The notes: generated from the letters alone by a model not told the origin. Shown: positions 17,401 to 25,824, numbered from the stretch's first letter. The stretch: 57,180 nt of DNA from Thermoguttaceae bacterium (GCA_017434455.1 JAFRFG010000028.1:1-57180), one strand, 5' to 3'. Numbers and translations are program-made.

Positions 17401-17848
17401 CGGCTCGATGCGCGATACCCCCACCACCTACCCGTCGTTCGCCTGCAACGCCCATTTGGTCTGCCTAATCAACGAGACCTCGGCCAGCGACGGCGATATC
17501 TTCCCCTACTACTTCCGCGAGAATAAACTCGGGCCGATCATCGGCAAGCGGTCGTGGGGCGGGGTCGTCGGAATCACCAGCTTGGGCCCGCTGACCGACG
17601 GCGGAACCGTTTACGTTCCGCTCAGCGCGACAAACGACAAGACCGGCCAGTACGTGATCGAAGGGCATGGGGTCGATCCCGATATCGAGATCTGGCAAAA
17701 TCCGCTCGATCAGGCCGCGGGGATCGACGACCAGCTGGAGCGGGGGATCATCGAGATCATGAAGAAGATCGAGGCCGAGCCGCGCACCCTGCCGAAGCGC
17801 CCCGCCGATCCGGTGAAGTCGCAGGACAAGCCGGCCCTGGCGCCGTGA
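14459..17848 (+). CDS. Secreted tricorn-like S41 protease
   Basis: This is a 1129-residue protein with a cleavable signal peptide (about residues 1-31). The first half is beta-propeller, with TolB/PD40-like blades (FPKFSPDGKWIAFTG and similar). A highly acidic and lysine-rich linker follows at about residues 560-605, then a short second propeller remnant, a core domain with PDZ (about 800-900) and the S41 catalytic domain. Catalytic candidates are H785 in SSGHTYVD and S1010/D1011 in NETSASDGD, matching the order His, Ser-Asp of tricorn. It would degrade peptides in the periplasm or outside the cell. Archaeal tricorn is cytosolic, so export is a difference shared with other bacterial homologs. 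A GGAAG site precedes the ATG. Confidence 0.9.
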   Translation: MRMSPKSPLTPPAAALIALLAFLALAPGAQADDFTCTKLLRYPDISSDAVVFVYAGDLWRAPLAGGQAARLTAHEGLELFPKFSPDGKWIAFTGQYDGDEQVYVIPAEGGVPKQLTYYPNPQPSAPRRGYDAQVMGWTADGRQILFRSGRGGNGVDSLTALYTVSIDGGLPEKLPMPSAGAGDIAADGQRVVYSPLFRDFRHWKRYSGGWAQYLLVYDFQSKTYTRVPTTERTDRDPMWVGQEVYFLSDRDGTLNLYRFAGGEVQQCTRHDDWDLRWASSDGRSQIVYEMGGELYRYDTATGQESRIPIHVPHDGLAARPERINAADFIESFELAPGGKRMVFTARGDLFTVPAEKGNTRNLTRTSGVHERGGVWSKDGRRIAMISDSTGEDQIWLADPLGKDPPRQISDSMTSMLHNLTWSPKGNAVSFHDADNRLWILTEPENGAGMWKPTEVVRDPNGGDLNVSWAPDGSRLAYTMEGENYYRTVWIYDLATGEHHRVTDPMFDFRSPAWDLNGDWLYMIGQCEFYPQISTIEWNFAANRMDGLFAVALRKDVENRFGPESDEADTEDEKDEEKAEDQKPEDDKAKDDKAKDDKAKEDDAKKFAVDYDGIEGRIVRLPMTSENYEGLLAADGFLYCFQAGANFYGRDSYAKTKLTAFNLEKKKSSVFAEDVTSYTISPDGKSIGYKSGESYRVAAVGEKASDDDKQISTGDMTMDRDPGEEWNEIFNEVWRRYRDYFYVKNMHGYDWNKIGAQYRSLLPYVAHRSDLTYVLTEMISELSSGHTYVDNGDYVVPKRLKSGLAGAEFALDRAVGRYKIAKIYPGQNSEEKYRSPLTEVGVDVKVGDYVLAIDGEELLGGDNPYRLLRGKAKRTVTWRVASKSDGSDAREITYRPIENEANLRYLDFTLRAAKRVEEATGGRAGYLHIPDMGANGGYEFLKWYYPQLRKEGLIIDDRNNGGGNISSWILARLNQRMLGTRFGSMRDTPTTYPSFACNAHLVCLINETSASDGDIFPYYFRENKLGPIIGKRSWGGVVGITSLGPLTDGGTVYVPLSATNDKTGQYVIEGHGVDPDIEIWQNPLDQAAGIDDQLERGIIEIMKKIEAEPRTLPKRPADPVKSQDKPALAP

Positions 17849-17888
17849 TCGTTTTTGTTTTTTGAGGCACTTGGTGAAGCAAGACGCT

Positions 17889-18548
17889 ATGGCACTGCAT
17901 ATCAAAACCTTCGAGAACTCCGATTTCTCCGAGAACATCTTCGTTCTTTGGCGCGACGACGCGCCGAAGAACGACCGCGGGATGCTCCCCTGCGTGGTGG
18001 TCGATCCGGGACTGGAGCCCCAAGAGGCGATCCGGTTTATCCAAGACCGCCCGCTGGCGGTCGAGGCGATTTTAATCACCCACGGGCACTGCGACCATAT
18101 CGCGGGGATCGACGCCTTCGTTCGGTTCTGGCCGGAGGCGGAGATCCTCATCGGCGCCGGCGATCGGCCGAAACTGACCGACCCGGAGGAGAATCTCTCG
18201 GCCTACTTCGGCCTGCCGATCACCGTCCGCGCCGAGGCCGCCCCGCTGGCCGACGGCCAGACGTTCACCCGCGCCGGACTGTCGCTGCGGGCGATCGAGA
18301 TCCCCGGGCACAGCAAGGGGCATATGGTCTACGAGCTGCTCGAAACCGAGCCGCCGGCGGTCTTCGTCGGCGATGTGATCTTCGCCGGGAGCATCGGCCG
18401 AACCGATTTCCCCGGCGGAAGCACCCGGCAGCTGCTCGACGGGATAAGAAGTAAAATCCTCACCTTCCCCGACGATACGATCCTCTATACCGGCCACGGG
18501 CCGGCGACCACACCGGGGAAGGAGAAAAAAAATAATATGTGGCTGTAA
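17889..18548 (+). CDS. MBL-fold metallo-hydrolase (glyoxalase II-like)
   Basis: This is a 219-residue metallo-beta-lactamase-fold protein. The metal-binding HxHxDH motif is HGHCDHIAG (H65, H67, D69, H70). Further ligands are in IPGHSKGH (His), VGDVIF (Asp) and YTGHGPAT (His). The arrangement is that of hydroxyacylglutathione hydrolase-like or related thioester hydrolases with two metals. There is no signal peptide, so it is cytoplasmic. I use the ATG at 17889; the frame also offers a TTG at 17862 without a better ribosome site. It begins 40 bp after the protease and is probably in the same operon. Substrate is unknown. Confidence 0.88.
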   Translation: MALHIKTFENSDFSENIFVLWRDDAPKNDRGMLPCVVVDPGLEPQEAIRFIQDRPLAVEAILITHGHCDHIAGIDAFVRFWPEAEILIGAGDRPKLTDPEENLSAYFGLPITVRAEAAPLADGQTFTRAGLSLRAIEIPGHSKGHMVYELLETEPPAVFVGDVIFAGSIGRTDFPGGSTRQLLDGIRSKILTFPDDTILYTGHGPATTPGKEKKNNMWL

Positions 18549-18637
18549 AAGCCGCGCGGCCGAGAATACCCGGCCAAAAACCAAAGCCGTTTTTATACCG
18601 CTGTCCGTACCACCGTCTGACGAAAGGATCTTCCGCT

Positions 18638-19663
18638 ATGAATCGACGTCATTTCTTCCAGCAAACCGCCGCGGCCGGTCTGTTCGCCGCCCTGGCCGCC
18701 AAAAGCGGCTCGTCCGTTAAAGCCGGCGCCGACGCCAAAAAGCCGCTTCTCCATGGGCTGATCAGCGCCGTCTTTACCCCGTTTAAGCCGGACGGGACCC
18801 CCAATATCGACGATATCCCGAAGTACGTCGATTACCTCGTCGACGCGAAAATGAACGGGATGTATATCTGCGGCTCCACCGGCGAGGGGCCGAGCTTGAG
18901 CGTCGCCGAGCGCAAGGCGCTCGACGAGGCGTTCGTCAAGGCCGCGGGGGGACGGATCACCGCCGTGGTCCAGGTCGGCGCCAACGCCGAGAGCGACTGC
19001 CAGGAACTGGCCGCGCACGCCGAATCGCTCGGCGCCGACGCGATCAGCGCCAACGCCCCGAGTTACTTTAAGATTCGGGATACCGAGACGATGGCCCAGT
19101 GGCTGATCGATATCGCCTCGGCCGCGCCGAATACCCCGATCTACTACTACCATATCCCGTCGCTGACCGGCGTCGATATCGATATGGGAGTCCTCCTGGC
19201 CGAGATGGAGAAGAACTGCCCGACCTTCCGCGGGGTGAAGTTCTCGGATACCATCGGCCACCGCTTCCTGGAGATCACCCAGTACGGCGGCGGCAAGTAC
19301 GAGGCGCTGTGGGGCTGCGACGAGTCGCTCCTGACCGGGTTCGCCCTGGGCGGCTGCGGCGGGATCGGCAGCACCTACGCCCTGGCGCCGAAGCTGTACC
19401 TGCGGCTGCTCGACGCGATCGACGCGGGCGACTGGGTCAAGGCGCGCAAGATTCAGCTCGATATCTGGAAGTTCGTCCAGCTGCTGTTCAAGCACAAGAT
19501 CAGCTCGGCCAGCCGGCTGATCCTCGAGCGGGCCGTCGGCATTAAGTTCGGCAAAAGCCGCCTGCCGCTGTCGGCCGACGCCGCCGAGGTCGACGCCGAG
19601 GCGTTCGACGCCGATCTGGCCGCGGCGCTGCCGTCGTTCTTCGGCGACGGCGCTAAGAAATAA
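18638..19663 (+). CDS. Tat-exported N-acetylneuraminate lyase/DapA-family aldolase
   Basis: This is a 341-residue protein. Residues 1-30 are a twin-arginine signal (NRRHFFQQTAAAG). The rest is a class I aldolase TIM barrel of the DapA/NanA family: GSTGEG (79-84) for the carboxylate, the tyrosine of YYYHIPSLTGV (about Y171), and the Schiff-base lysine in GVKFSD (K201). The YxIPxLTG context is closer to N-acetylneuraminate lyase than to dihydrodipicolinate synthase, so cleavage of sialic acid or another 2-keto-3-deoxy acid is likely. An AAAGGA site precedes the ATG. The Tat signal is unusual because classical family members are cytoplasmic. It sits directly before four exported metallophosphoesterases. 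Confidence 0.88.
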   Translation: MNRRHFFQQTAAAGLFAALAAKSGSSVKAGADAKKPLLHGLISAVFTPFKPDGTPNIDDIPKYVDYLVDAKMNGMYICGSTGEGPSLSVAERKALDEAFVKAAGGRITAVVQVGANAESDCQELAAHAESLGADAISANAPSYFKIRDTETMAQWLIDIASAAPNTPIYYYHIPSLTGVDIDMGVLLAEMEKNCPTFRGVKFSDTIGHRFLEITQYGGGKYEALWGCDESLLTGFALGGCGGIGSTYALAPKLYLRLLDAIDAGDWVKARKIQLDIWKFVQLLFKHKISSASRLILERAVGIKFGKSRLPLSADAAEVDAEAFDADLAAALPSFFGDGAKK

Positions 19664-19768
19664 CACCGCCGGGCGGTTTGTTTTGTTCTTCGCGGCGGAA
19701 GGGGGCTTTTGGGGGGGAAGCGCCTTTCGCCGCGAAGAGAGCTTTTTTTCTTCCGCCGGAGGCCTCTG

Positions 19769-20716
19769 ATGAACCGCCGCGATTTCCTCGCCCGCTCGGC
19801 CGCCTGTTCGGCCGCTTTTCTATCGTCGCGTCTCCCCGCGCGGGCGCAGGATGATGAAACCCGCGCGCTGGAAGTCAACCCGATTACGATCCCATTGCCG
19901 ATCCGCCGGAAGCTCACCGCGCTTCAGATTTCCGACACCCATATCTCCCTGACCGATGAGCGTGACAGCCAGCGGCAGCGCGAGATGGCTCACCAACGGG
20001 CGGAGCGCTTCGGCGGCCGCTCGGCCGAGAAGTTCCTCGCCGCGCTGATCTACGCCCGCGAGAAGGGGGAGCTGTTTCTCCCCGTGGGGGATCTCATCGA
20101 CTCGTGCACCGCGAAGAATCTCGACCTGCTGCGCGCCTGCTTCGCCGACAGCGACTGTTTCGCCTGTGTGGGGAACCATGAGTTCTATCAGTGGGTCGGC
20201 GACGGGGCCAAAGAAGATGAGGCGTACAAGCATCTTTCGTTCGACCGGGTGCGGGCCGCCTACCCGGACGATCTGAGCTTCTGCTCCCGGGAGGTGGCGG
20301 GGATCAACTTCGTCGCGTTCGACGATGTTTTCTACTATGTCGCCGACGACCTGATCGACCGCTTTAAGGCCGAGGCGGCCAAGGGCTTGCCGATCGTCGC
20401 CCTGTGCCACTGCCCGCTGTATACCCCCGAATTGTTCCAAGAGACCGTCGCCCGCCAGGGGGTCGCCTATATCGTCGGCGCCTCGGACGAGGAGATCGCC
20501 CACTATCCCCAGGATATGTTCGAGGAACAGCGGACCAACGAAACGACCCGCGCGTTTTTGGAGTACCTCCGGGGGGAGAAAGCCCTTCGGGCGATTCTGT
20601 GCGGGCATCTGCACCGCACCTGGCAGGGGGCGTTCTCCGAAACCGCGACGATGTATATCTCCGGCGCGGGCTTTAAGCGCCAGGCGAACGAGATACGGTT
20701 CGTGCCGGAGGCGTGA
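19769..20716 (+). CDS. Tat-exported metallophosphoesterase, paralog 1 of 4
   Basis: This is a 315-residue calcineurin-like phosphoesterase with a twin-arginine signal (NRRDFLARSA). The metal and catalytic motifs appear in order: ISDTH (D56, H58), GDLID (D108), GNHEF (N136, H137), CHCPLY, and GHLH near the C-terminus. It would act on phosphate esters outside the cytoplasm. I start at 19769, where GGAGG lies just upstream. It is the most divergent of the four copies: it keeps IPLPIRRKLTAL where the others have IPLPIEREFTAL, and reads PVGDLIDS where they read HTGDMID. Substrate is unknown; the shared context suggests a common target class. Confidence 0.9.
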   Translation: MNRRDFLARSAACSAAFLSSRLPARAQDDETRALEVNPITIPLPIRRKLTALQISDTHISLTDERDSQRQREMAHQRAERFGGRSAEKFLAALIYAREKGELFLPVGDLIDSCTAKNLDLLRACFADSDCFACVGNHEFYQWVGDGAKEDEAYKHLSFDRVRAAYPDDLSFCSREVAGINFVAFDDVFYYVADDLIDRFKAEAAKGLPIVALCHCPLYTPELFQETVARQGVAYIVGASDEEIAHYPQDMFEEQRTNETTRAFLEYLRGEKALRAILCGHLHRTWQGAFSETATMYISGAGFKRQANEIRFVPEA

Positions 20717-20762
20717 ACCGCCCTCCAAAACCAAGAGACAAACAACCTAAGGATCAAACCCC

Positions 20763-21737
20763 ATGAACAGACGTGAATTCCTCCGCCGCGGCGCGGCCCT
20801 TTGCTCGGCCGCTTCGCTGGCGTCGTTTTTCCCCGCTTGGGCGCAGGACCAAACCTGGGAAGTCCCCGAGCTGACGATTACCTCGATCACGATACCGCTG
20901 CCGATCGAGCGGGAGTTCACCGCGCTGCATATCTCCGACTCGCATCTGGCCTACGCCGATGATCGCGACAGCGAGGAAAAGCGCGCCCGCGCGGACAAAC
21001 GTATCGAGGTATTCAAAAACCATCCCCTGGAGATGCTCCAAGCGGCGCTGCGCCACGCCGAGGAGAAGGGCCAGATCGTTCTGCACACCGGGGATATGAT
21101 CGACTTTGTCACCGCCAAGAACCTCGATCTGACCCGTGAGGCGCTGGCCGATCGAGACTGCCTCCTCAGCGCGGGAAACCACGACTTCTACCCGATGCAG
21201 GGGGACGGCGCCGTTCAGGACGAGGAGTACAAACAGCGCGCGATGGTGGACGCTCAGCCGGCCTGGCCGAACGATATGCGCTTTTGCGCCCGTGTGATCA
21301 ACGGGGTGAACTTTGTCGCGTTCGACGACGCCTTCTACTATGTCGCCGACGATCTGATCGACCGCTTCCGGGCCGAGGCGGCCAAGGGGCTCCCCATCGT
21401 CGCGATGTGCCACTGCCCCCTGTATACCCCCGAGCTGTATAAACATTGCGTGGAAAGCCGCGGCGACCATGTCGCCCTGATCGTCGGGGCCTCCGACGAG
21501 GAGATGGCCCACTACCCCGAGTCGTACTTCAAGCGCTATCGGTGGGGACACGACGAGCAGATCGCCACCCGGGCGTTCGTCGATTACCTCCGGGGGGAGC
21601 CGCTGCTCAAGGCGGTTTTGTGCGGGCATCTGCACTTCTCCTGGCAGGGGCAGTTTTCCGATACCGCCCCCCAATATATCGCCGGGGCGAATTTCAAAGG
21701 CCAGGTGAACGAAATTACGTTCGTGCCGGCGGCGTAA
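20763..21737 (+). CDS. Tat-exported metallophosphoesterase, paralog 2 of 4
   Basis: This 324-residue protein starts 46 bp after copy 1. The Tat signal is NRREFLRRGA. All metallophosphoesterase motifs are present (ISDSH, GDMID, GNHDF, CHCPLY, GHLH), with serine instead of threonine in the first. Copies 2 to 4 share long identical blocks, for example DLIDRFRAEAAKGLPIVAM, showing recent duplication. Variation is concentrated between the GNH motif and the FYYVADDL block and after CHCPLY, where substrate contacts would be expected. The frame has no lesions. Confidence 0.9.
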   Translation: MNRREFLRRGAALCSAASLASFFPAWAQDQTWEVPELTITSITIPLPIEREFTALHISDSHLAYADDRDSEEKRARADKRIEVFKNHPLEMLQAALRHAEEKGQIVLHTGDMIDFVTAKNLDLTREALADRDCLLSAGNHDFYPMQGDGAVQDEEYKQRAMVDAQPAWPNDMRFCARVINGVNFVAFDDAFYYVADDLIDRFRAEAAKGLPIVAMCHCPLYTPELYKHCVESRGDHVALIVGASDEEMAHYPESYFKRYRWGHDEQIATRAFVDYLRGEPLLKAVLCGHLHFSWQGQFSDTAPQYIAGANFKGQVNEITFVPAA

Positions 21738-21778
21738 TGAAGGTTCCAGCAATTCGGCAAGCGTAAAGGAGACCGTTT

Positions 21779-22744
21779 ATGAACAGACGTGAATTTCTCA
21801 CCCACTCGGCGGCAATCTGCTCGGCCGGTTGGCTGGCGAATTGTCTCCCCGCCCCGGCGGGGGAAGATATCCCCGAGCTGAAGATTACCCCCCTGACGAT
21901 ACCGCTGCCGATCGAGCGGGAGTTCACGGCGCTGCATATCTCCGACACGCACCTGGTATATGCCGACCAGCGTGACAGCGAAAGACAGCGCACCCACGCG
22001 CTGGAGCGTCTGGAGGTGTTCGGCGGCCGGCCGCTGGAAATGCTCCAGGCGTCGCTTCGCTACGCCGAGGAGAAAGGGGAGCTGCTTCTGCACACCGGGG
22101 ATATGATCGACTATGTCACCGCCAAGAACCTCGATCTGACAAGAGAGGCGTTCGCCGGGCGCGACTGCTTCGCCAGCGCGGGGAACCATGACTTCTACCC
22201 CACCCAGGGGGACGGCCCCAGGGAAGACGAGGAGTATAAGGCGATCGCGTACGATAAGGTTCAGGCGGTCTTCCCGAACAATCTGCGCTTCAGCTCCCGC
22301 GTGATCGGCGGCGTGAATTTTGTCGTGTTCGACGATGTTTTCTACTATGTCGCCGACGATCTGGTCGACCGATTCAAGGCCGAGGCGGCCAAGGGTCTCC
22401 CCATTGTCGCCATGTGCCACTGCCCGCTGTATACCCGCGAGCTGTTCGAGTACTGCGCCGGCAGCAATCGTGACGGGGTCGCCTATATCGTCGGGGCCTC
22501 CGACGAGGAGATGGCCCACTACCCCAAATGGTGTTTCCAGTGGGGATACAACGAGCAGCGGACCACCCCCGCCACCGGCGCGTTTTTGGACTACCTGCGC
22601 GAGGAGAAGGCGCTCAAAGCGATCCTCTGCGGGCATCTGCACTTCCCCTGGCAGGGGAGGTTCTCGGAAACCGCCACACAGTATATCGCCGGCGGGAATT
22701 TCAGCGGCCAGGCGAACGAAATTCGGTTCGTGCCGGCGGCGTAA
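21779..22744 (+). CDS. Tat-exported metallophosphoesterase, paralog 3 of 4
   Basis: This 321-residue protein starts 41 bp after copy 2. The Tat signal is NRREFLTHSA. Motifs are ISDTHL, GDMIDY, GNHDFY, CHCPLY and GHLHFPW, so the active site looks complete. After CHCPLY it reads TRELFEYCAG, differing from its neighbours. It is probably translated from the same transcript as copies 1, 2 and 4. Confidence 0.9.
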   Translation: MNRREFLTHSAAICSAGWLANCLPAPAGEDIPELKITPLTIPLPIEREFTALHISDTHLVYADQRDSERQRTHALERLEVFGGRPLEMLQASLRYAEEKGELLLHTGDMIDYVTAKNLDLTREAFAGRDCFASAGNHDFYPTQGDGPREDEEYKAIAYDKVQAVFPNNLRFSSRVIGGVNFVVFDDVFYYVADDLVDRFKAEAAKGLPIVAMCHCPLYTRELFEYCAGSNRDGVAYIVGASDEEMAHYPKWCFQWGYNEQRTTPATGAFLDYLREEKALKAILCGHLHFPWQGRFSETATQYIAGGNFSGQANEIRFVPAA

Positions 22745-22781
22745 CAAAACAAACAACCTAAGTTACCTCAAAGGATACCCT

Positions 22782-23747
22782 ATGAACAGACGTGAATTCT
22801 TAAGCGCCTCGGCGGCGGTGTGCTCGGCCGAGTGGCTCCTCCGGGGGCTGGGGCTCGGCGCCGAGGAGAAAACGGCCGATCTGAAAATCCACCCAATCAC
22901 CATCCCCCTCCCGATCGAGCGGGAGGTGACGGCGCTGCATATTTCCGATACGCACCTGGCCTACGCCAACGACCGGGACAACGACGCGATGCGCGATATC
23001 GCCGCCAAACGGCTGAAGGCGTTCGGGGGAAAGACCCTCGAAATGCTGCGCGCCTCGGTCCTCTGCGCGCAGCAGCGCGGGGAGCTTCTGCTGCATACCG
23101 GGGATATGATCGACTTTGTCACCGATGAGAATCTCCGCCTCACAAGCGAGGCGCTGGCCGATCACGACTGCTTCGTCAGCTCGGGGAATCATGAGTTCGC
23201 GCGGTGGGGGGCCGGCGACGACGACGGGAAAGAAGACGAGGCATACAAAACGCTCTCGTTCGATCGGGTCCAGGCCGCCTTCCCGAACGATCTGCGCTTC
23301 TGCGCCCGCCAGGTTGGCGGGATTAACTTTGTGGCGTTCGACGATGTCTATTACTACGTCGCCGACGATCTGATCGACCGCTTCCGGGCCGAGGCGGCCA
23401 AGGGCTTGCCGATCGTCGCGATGTGCCACTGCCCCCTGTATACCCCCGAGCTGTTTGACTATTCGCTCAGCAAAGACGGGGAGAAGGTCGCCTACGTGAT
23501 CGGCGCCCCGGACGAGAAGATGAAGGCCGCCGGCTACCCCAATCACCGCTTCCGCCAGCAACGGACCAACGCCGTTACCCAGGCGTTTTTGGACTACCTC
23601 AAAGAAGAGACACAGCTAAAAGCGATCCTCTGCGGCCACCTGCACTTTCCCTGGCGGGGGAAGTTCTCGGAAACCGCCGAGCAGTATGTCGTCGGCGGAA
23701 ACTTCTTCGGCGAGGCGAACGAAATTCATTTTGTGCCGATGGGGTAA
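22782..23747 (+). CDS. Tat-exported metallophosphoesterase, paralog 4 of 4
   Basis: This 321-residue protein starts 37 bp after copy 3 at an ATG preceded by AAAGGA. The frame is also open far upstream through copy 3, but that part is a shadow. The Tat signal is NRREFLSASA. Motifs are ISDTHL, GDMIDF, GNHEF, CHCPLY and GHLHFPW. It has a small insertion of acidic and glycine residues (GAGDDDGKEDE) after the GNH motif compared with copies 2 and 3. No clear terminator follows. Confidence 0.9.
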   Translation: MNRREFLSASAAVCSAEWLLRGLGLGAEEKTADLKIHPITIPLPIEREVTALHISDTHLAYANDRDNDAMRDIAAKRLKAFGGKTLEMLRASVLCAQQRGELLLHTGDMIDFVTDENLRLTSEALADHDCFVSSGNHEFARWGAGDDDGKEDEAYKTLSFDRVQAAFPNDLRFCARQVGGINFVAFDDVYYYVADDLIDRFRAEAAKGLPIVAMCHCPLYTPELFDYSLSKDGEKVAYVIGAPDEKMKAAGYPNHRFRQQRTNAVTQAFLDYLKEETQLKAILCGHLHFPWRGKFSETAEQYVVGGNFFGEANEIHFVPMG

Positions 23748-24070
23748 AAGACACACCCGTACCGGCGAACAAACCGGGGATTTCTAAGAAAATCCGGCTC
23801 TTCACCCGTTTTGGGGGAGTCCCTTTTATGGCGCCAACTGCCGTATCACCTTGTCCGGCAACGCCTCATAGCCGCCCTCCATATCCATAGACAACGTTCT
23901 CCCCCGAGATTGCCTTGTATCGCGCTTTTGCTCCGGTCACTTGCCTATAAATTACCTTAAAAACGGCCCATGAATAATGACTTCTAACAGCCGATCAGCC
24001 GATTAAGGAGAACCGGACTATTCATTGATGCTATTGCTGTTCGTCATGGTTTACTCATCTCATAGCGCGA
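23748..24070. other. Intergenic stretch with possible gene remnant
   Basis: No complete gene is seen. On the minus strand a frame of about 37 codons ends at 23826, and its last 20 codons start with an ATG at 23888 and read MDMEGGYEALPDKVIRQLAP. This looks like the C-terminal remnant of a protein but has no identifiable family. The right part is AT-rich and borders the AT-richer LRR gene. Confidence 0.3.
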
Positions 24071-25756
24071 TTATTCTTTATCCGCAGCGACGACCTTGAT
24101 GCCCTTCTTCTGTGCGAACTTCCATGCGTAGGAACCGGGTGTGGCGATGATCGTTACGGGGCAGGCGTCGAACGCATTGTCTCCGATCGATGTGACGGAA
24201 TCAGGGATCGTAATCTTGGTTAGGGAACGACAGCCATCGAAAGCCCACTTCCCAATCGATGTAACCGAGTCAGGAACCGTAACCTCGGTCAGGGATGTGC
24301 GTTCATAGAATGCCCACTCCTCAATCGATGTAACGGAGTCAGGAACTTGAAAGGTGTTCTTTTCGCTCCCAGGTGGAAAACGAATCAGCTCTGTCCCATC
24401 TTTGGAATAGAGGACACCGTCAATAGAACTATACGTAAGGTTATTGGGGGAAACGTTGATGTTCTTCAGGGATGTACAGCCTTCGAAAGCATCATACCCC
24501 ATCGATGTAACGGAGCCGGGAATCGTGATCTCGGTTAGAGACACACAACGATAGAACGCATAATACCCCATCGATGTAAGGGAGTTGGGGATCGTGACCT
24601 TGGTTAGGGATGTACAGCCAGAGAATGCCTCATACTCAATCGATGTAACGGAGTCAGGAATCGTGATCTCGGTCAGGGATTCACAGTAAGCGAAAGCCCT
24701 ATGCTCAATCGATGTAACGGAATTGGGGATCGTGACCTTGGTTAGGGATGTACAGCCAGAGAATGCATCCTCCCCAATCCAAGTAACGGAGTTGGGGATC
24801 GTGATCTCGGTCAGGGAACTACAGTCAGAGAACACAAACCACTCAATCGAAGTAACGGAGTTGGGAATCGTGATCTCGGTCAGAGATGCACAGTAAGCGA
24901 AAGCAAACCCCCCAATCGAAGTAACGGAGTTGGGGATCGTGATCTTGGTTAGGGATGTACAGTAAGCGAACGCCCACTCCCCAATAGATGTAACCGAGTC
25001 AGGGATCGTGATCTCGGTCAGGGAACTACAGCCATAGAATGCCTTATCACCAATCGTTGTAACGGAGTTGGGGATCGTGATCTCGGTCAGAGATGTACAG
25101 TAAGCGAAAGCCCCCCTCCCAATCGTTGTAACGGAGTTGGGAACTTGAAAGGTGTTCTTTTCGCTCGCGGGTGGAAAACAAATTAGCTTTGCCCCATCTT
25201 TGGAATAGAGGACACCGTCGATAGAACTATACGCGAGGTTATTGGGGGAAACGTTGATGTTATTCAAGGATGTACAGCCATTGAAAGCATCATCCTCAAT
25301 CGATGTAACCGAGTCAGAAATCGTGATCTCGGTCAGGGATTCACAGTAAGCGAAAGCAAACCCCCCAATCGATGTAACGGAGTTGGGGATCGTGAGCTTG
25401 GTTAGGGATGTACAGTCCCAGAAAGCCCCATTCTCAATCGATGAAACGGAGTCAGGAACTTGTAAGGTGCTCTTTTTGCTCGCGGGTGGAAAACGAATCA
25501 GCTTTGTCCCATCCTTGGAATAGAGAACACCGTCGATAGAACTATAGGTGGGATTGTCGCGGGAAACAATGATCTTTGCCAAGCTTGGGTTATCGTGGAG
25601 TTCATCGTACTCAATATCCTCCATTCCTGCTGAGATTTTGAGCGTTCTTTTTCGCAGAAAAAAACTCGACAAAACAATGATGCCGCGAACGCATATTTCC
25701 CAGAAGTTCCTTAGGAAGGAGGAAGCCCTTTTGCTGATACGCTCAGTTGTTCTCAT
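24071..25756 (-). CDS. BspA-type leucine-rich repeat protein
   Basis: This is a 561-residue protein. A short basic N-terminus and one hydrophobic segment (about residues 16-34, WEICVRGIIVLSSFFL) are followed by roughly sixteen 23-residue LRR_5 repeats of the type SLTEITIPNSVTSIGxxAFxxC. Two insertions read YSSIDGVLYSKDGTKLI. Such repeats bind surfaces or host proteins in gut and oral bacteria and in some protists. I use the ATG at 25756 because GGAAGGGG lies upstream and a promoter covers the earlier in-frame ATG at 25801. The gene is visibly AT-richer than its neighbours and its repeats are nearly identical in DNA. Both points suggest recent acquisition and repeat shuffling. Confidence 0.85.
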   Translation of the reverse strand: MRTTERISKRASSFLRNFWEICVRGIIVLSSFFLRKRTLKISAGMEDIEYDELHDNPSLAKIIVSRDNPTYSSIDGVLYSKDGTKLIRFPPASKKSTLQVPDSVSSIENGAFWDCTSLTKLTIPNSVTSIGGFAFAYCESLTEITISDSVTSIEDDAFNGCTSLNNINVSPNNLAYSSIDGVLYSKDGAKLICFPPASEKNTFQVPNSVTTIGRGAFAYCTSLTEITIPNSVTTIGDKAFYGCSSLTEITIPDSVTSIGEWAFAYCTSLTKITIPNSVTSIGGFAFAYCASLTEITIPNSVTSIEWFVFSDCSSLTEITIPNSVTWIGEDAFSGCTSLTKVTIPNSVTSIEHRAFAYCESLTEITIPDSVTSIEYEAFSGCTSLTKVTIPNSLTSMGYYAFYRCVSLTEITIPGSVTSMGYDAFEGCTSLKNINVSPNNLTYSSIDGVLYSKDGTELIRFPPGSEKNTFQVPDSVTSIEEWAFYERTSLTEVTVPDSVTSIGKWAFDGCRSLTKITIPDSVTSIGDNAFDACPVTIIATPGSYAWKFAQKKGIKVVAADKE

Positions 25757-25796
25757 CTTTATGCCCCTTCCGGAGTTTAAGGATTCATGGAGATTC

Positions 25797-25824
25797 ATCA
25801 TACACCATGTGTTTCACATAACAA
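25797..25824 (-). promoter_or_regulatory. Candidate promoter of the LRR gene
   Basis: On the minus strand TTGTTA (25819-25824) and TATGAT (25797-25802) are 16 bp apart. A dyad ATGTG/CACAT (25807-25819) fills the spacer and could bind a regulator. Confidence 0.4.
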
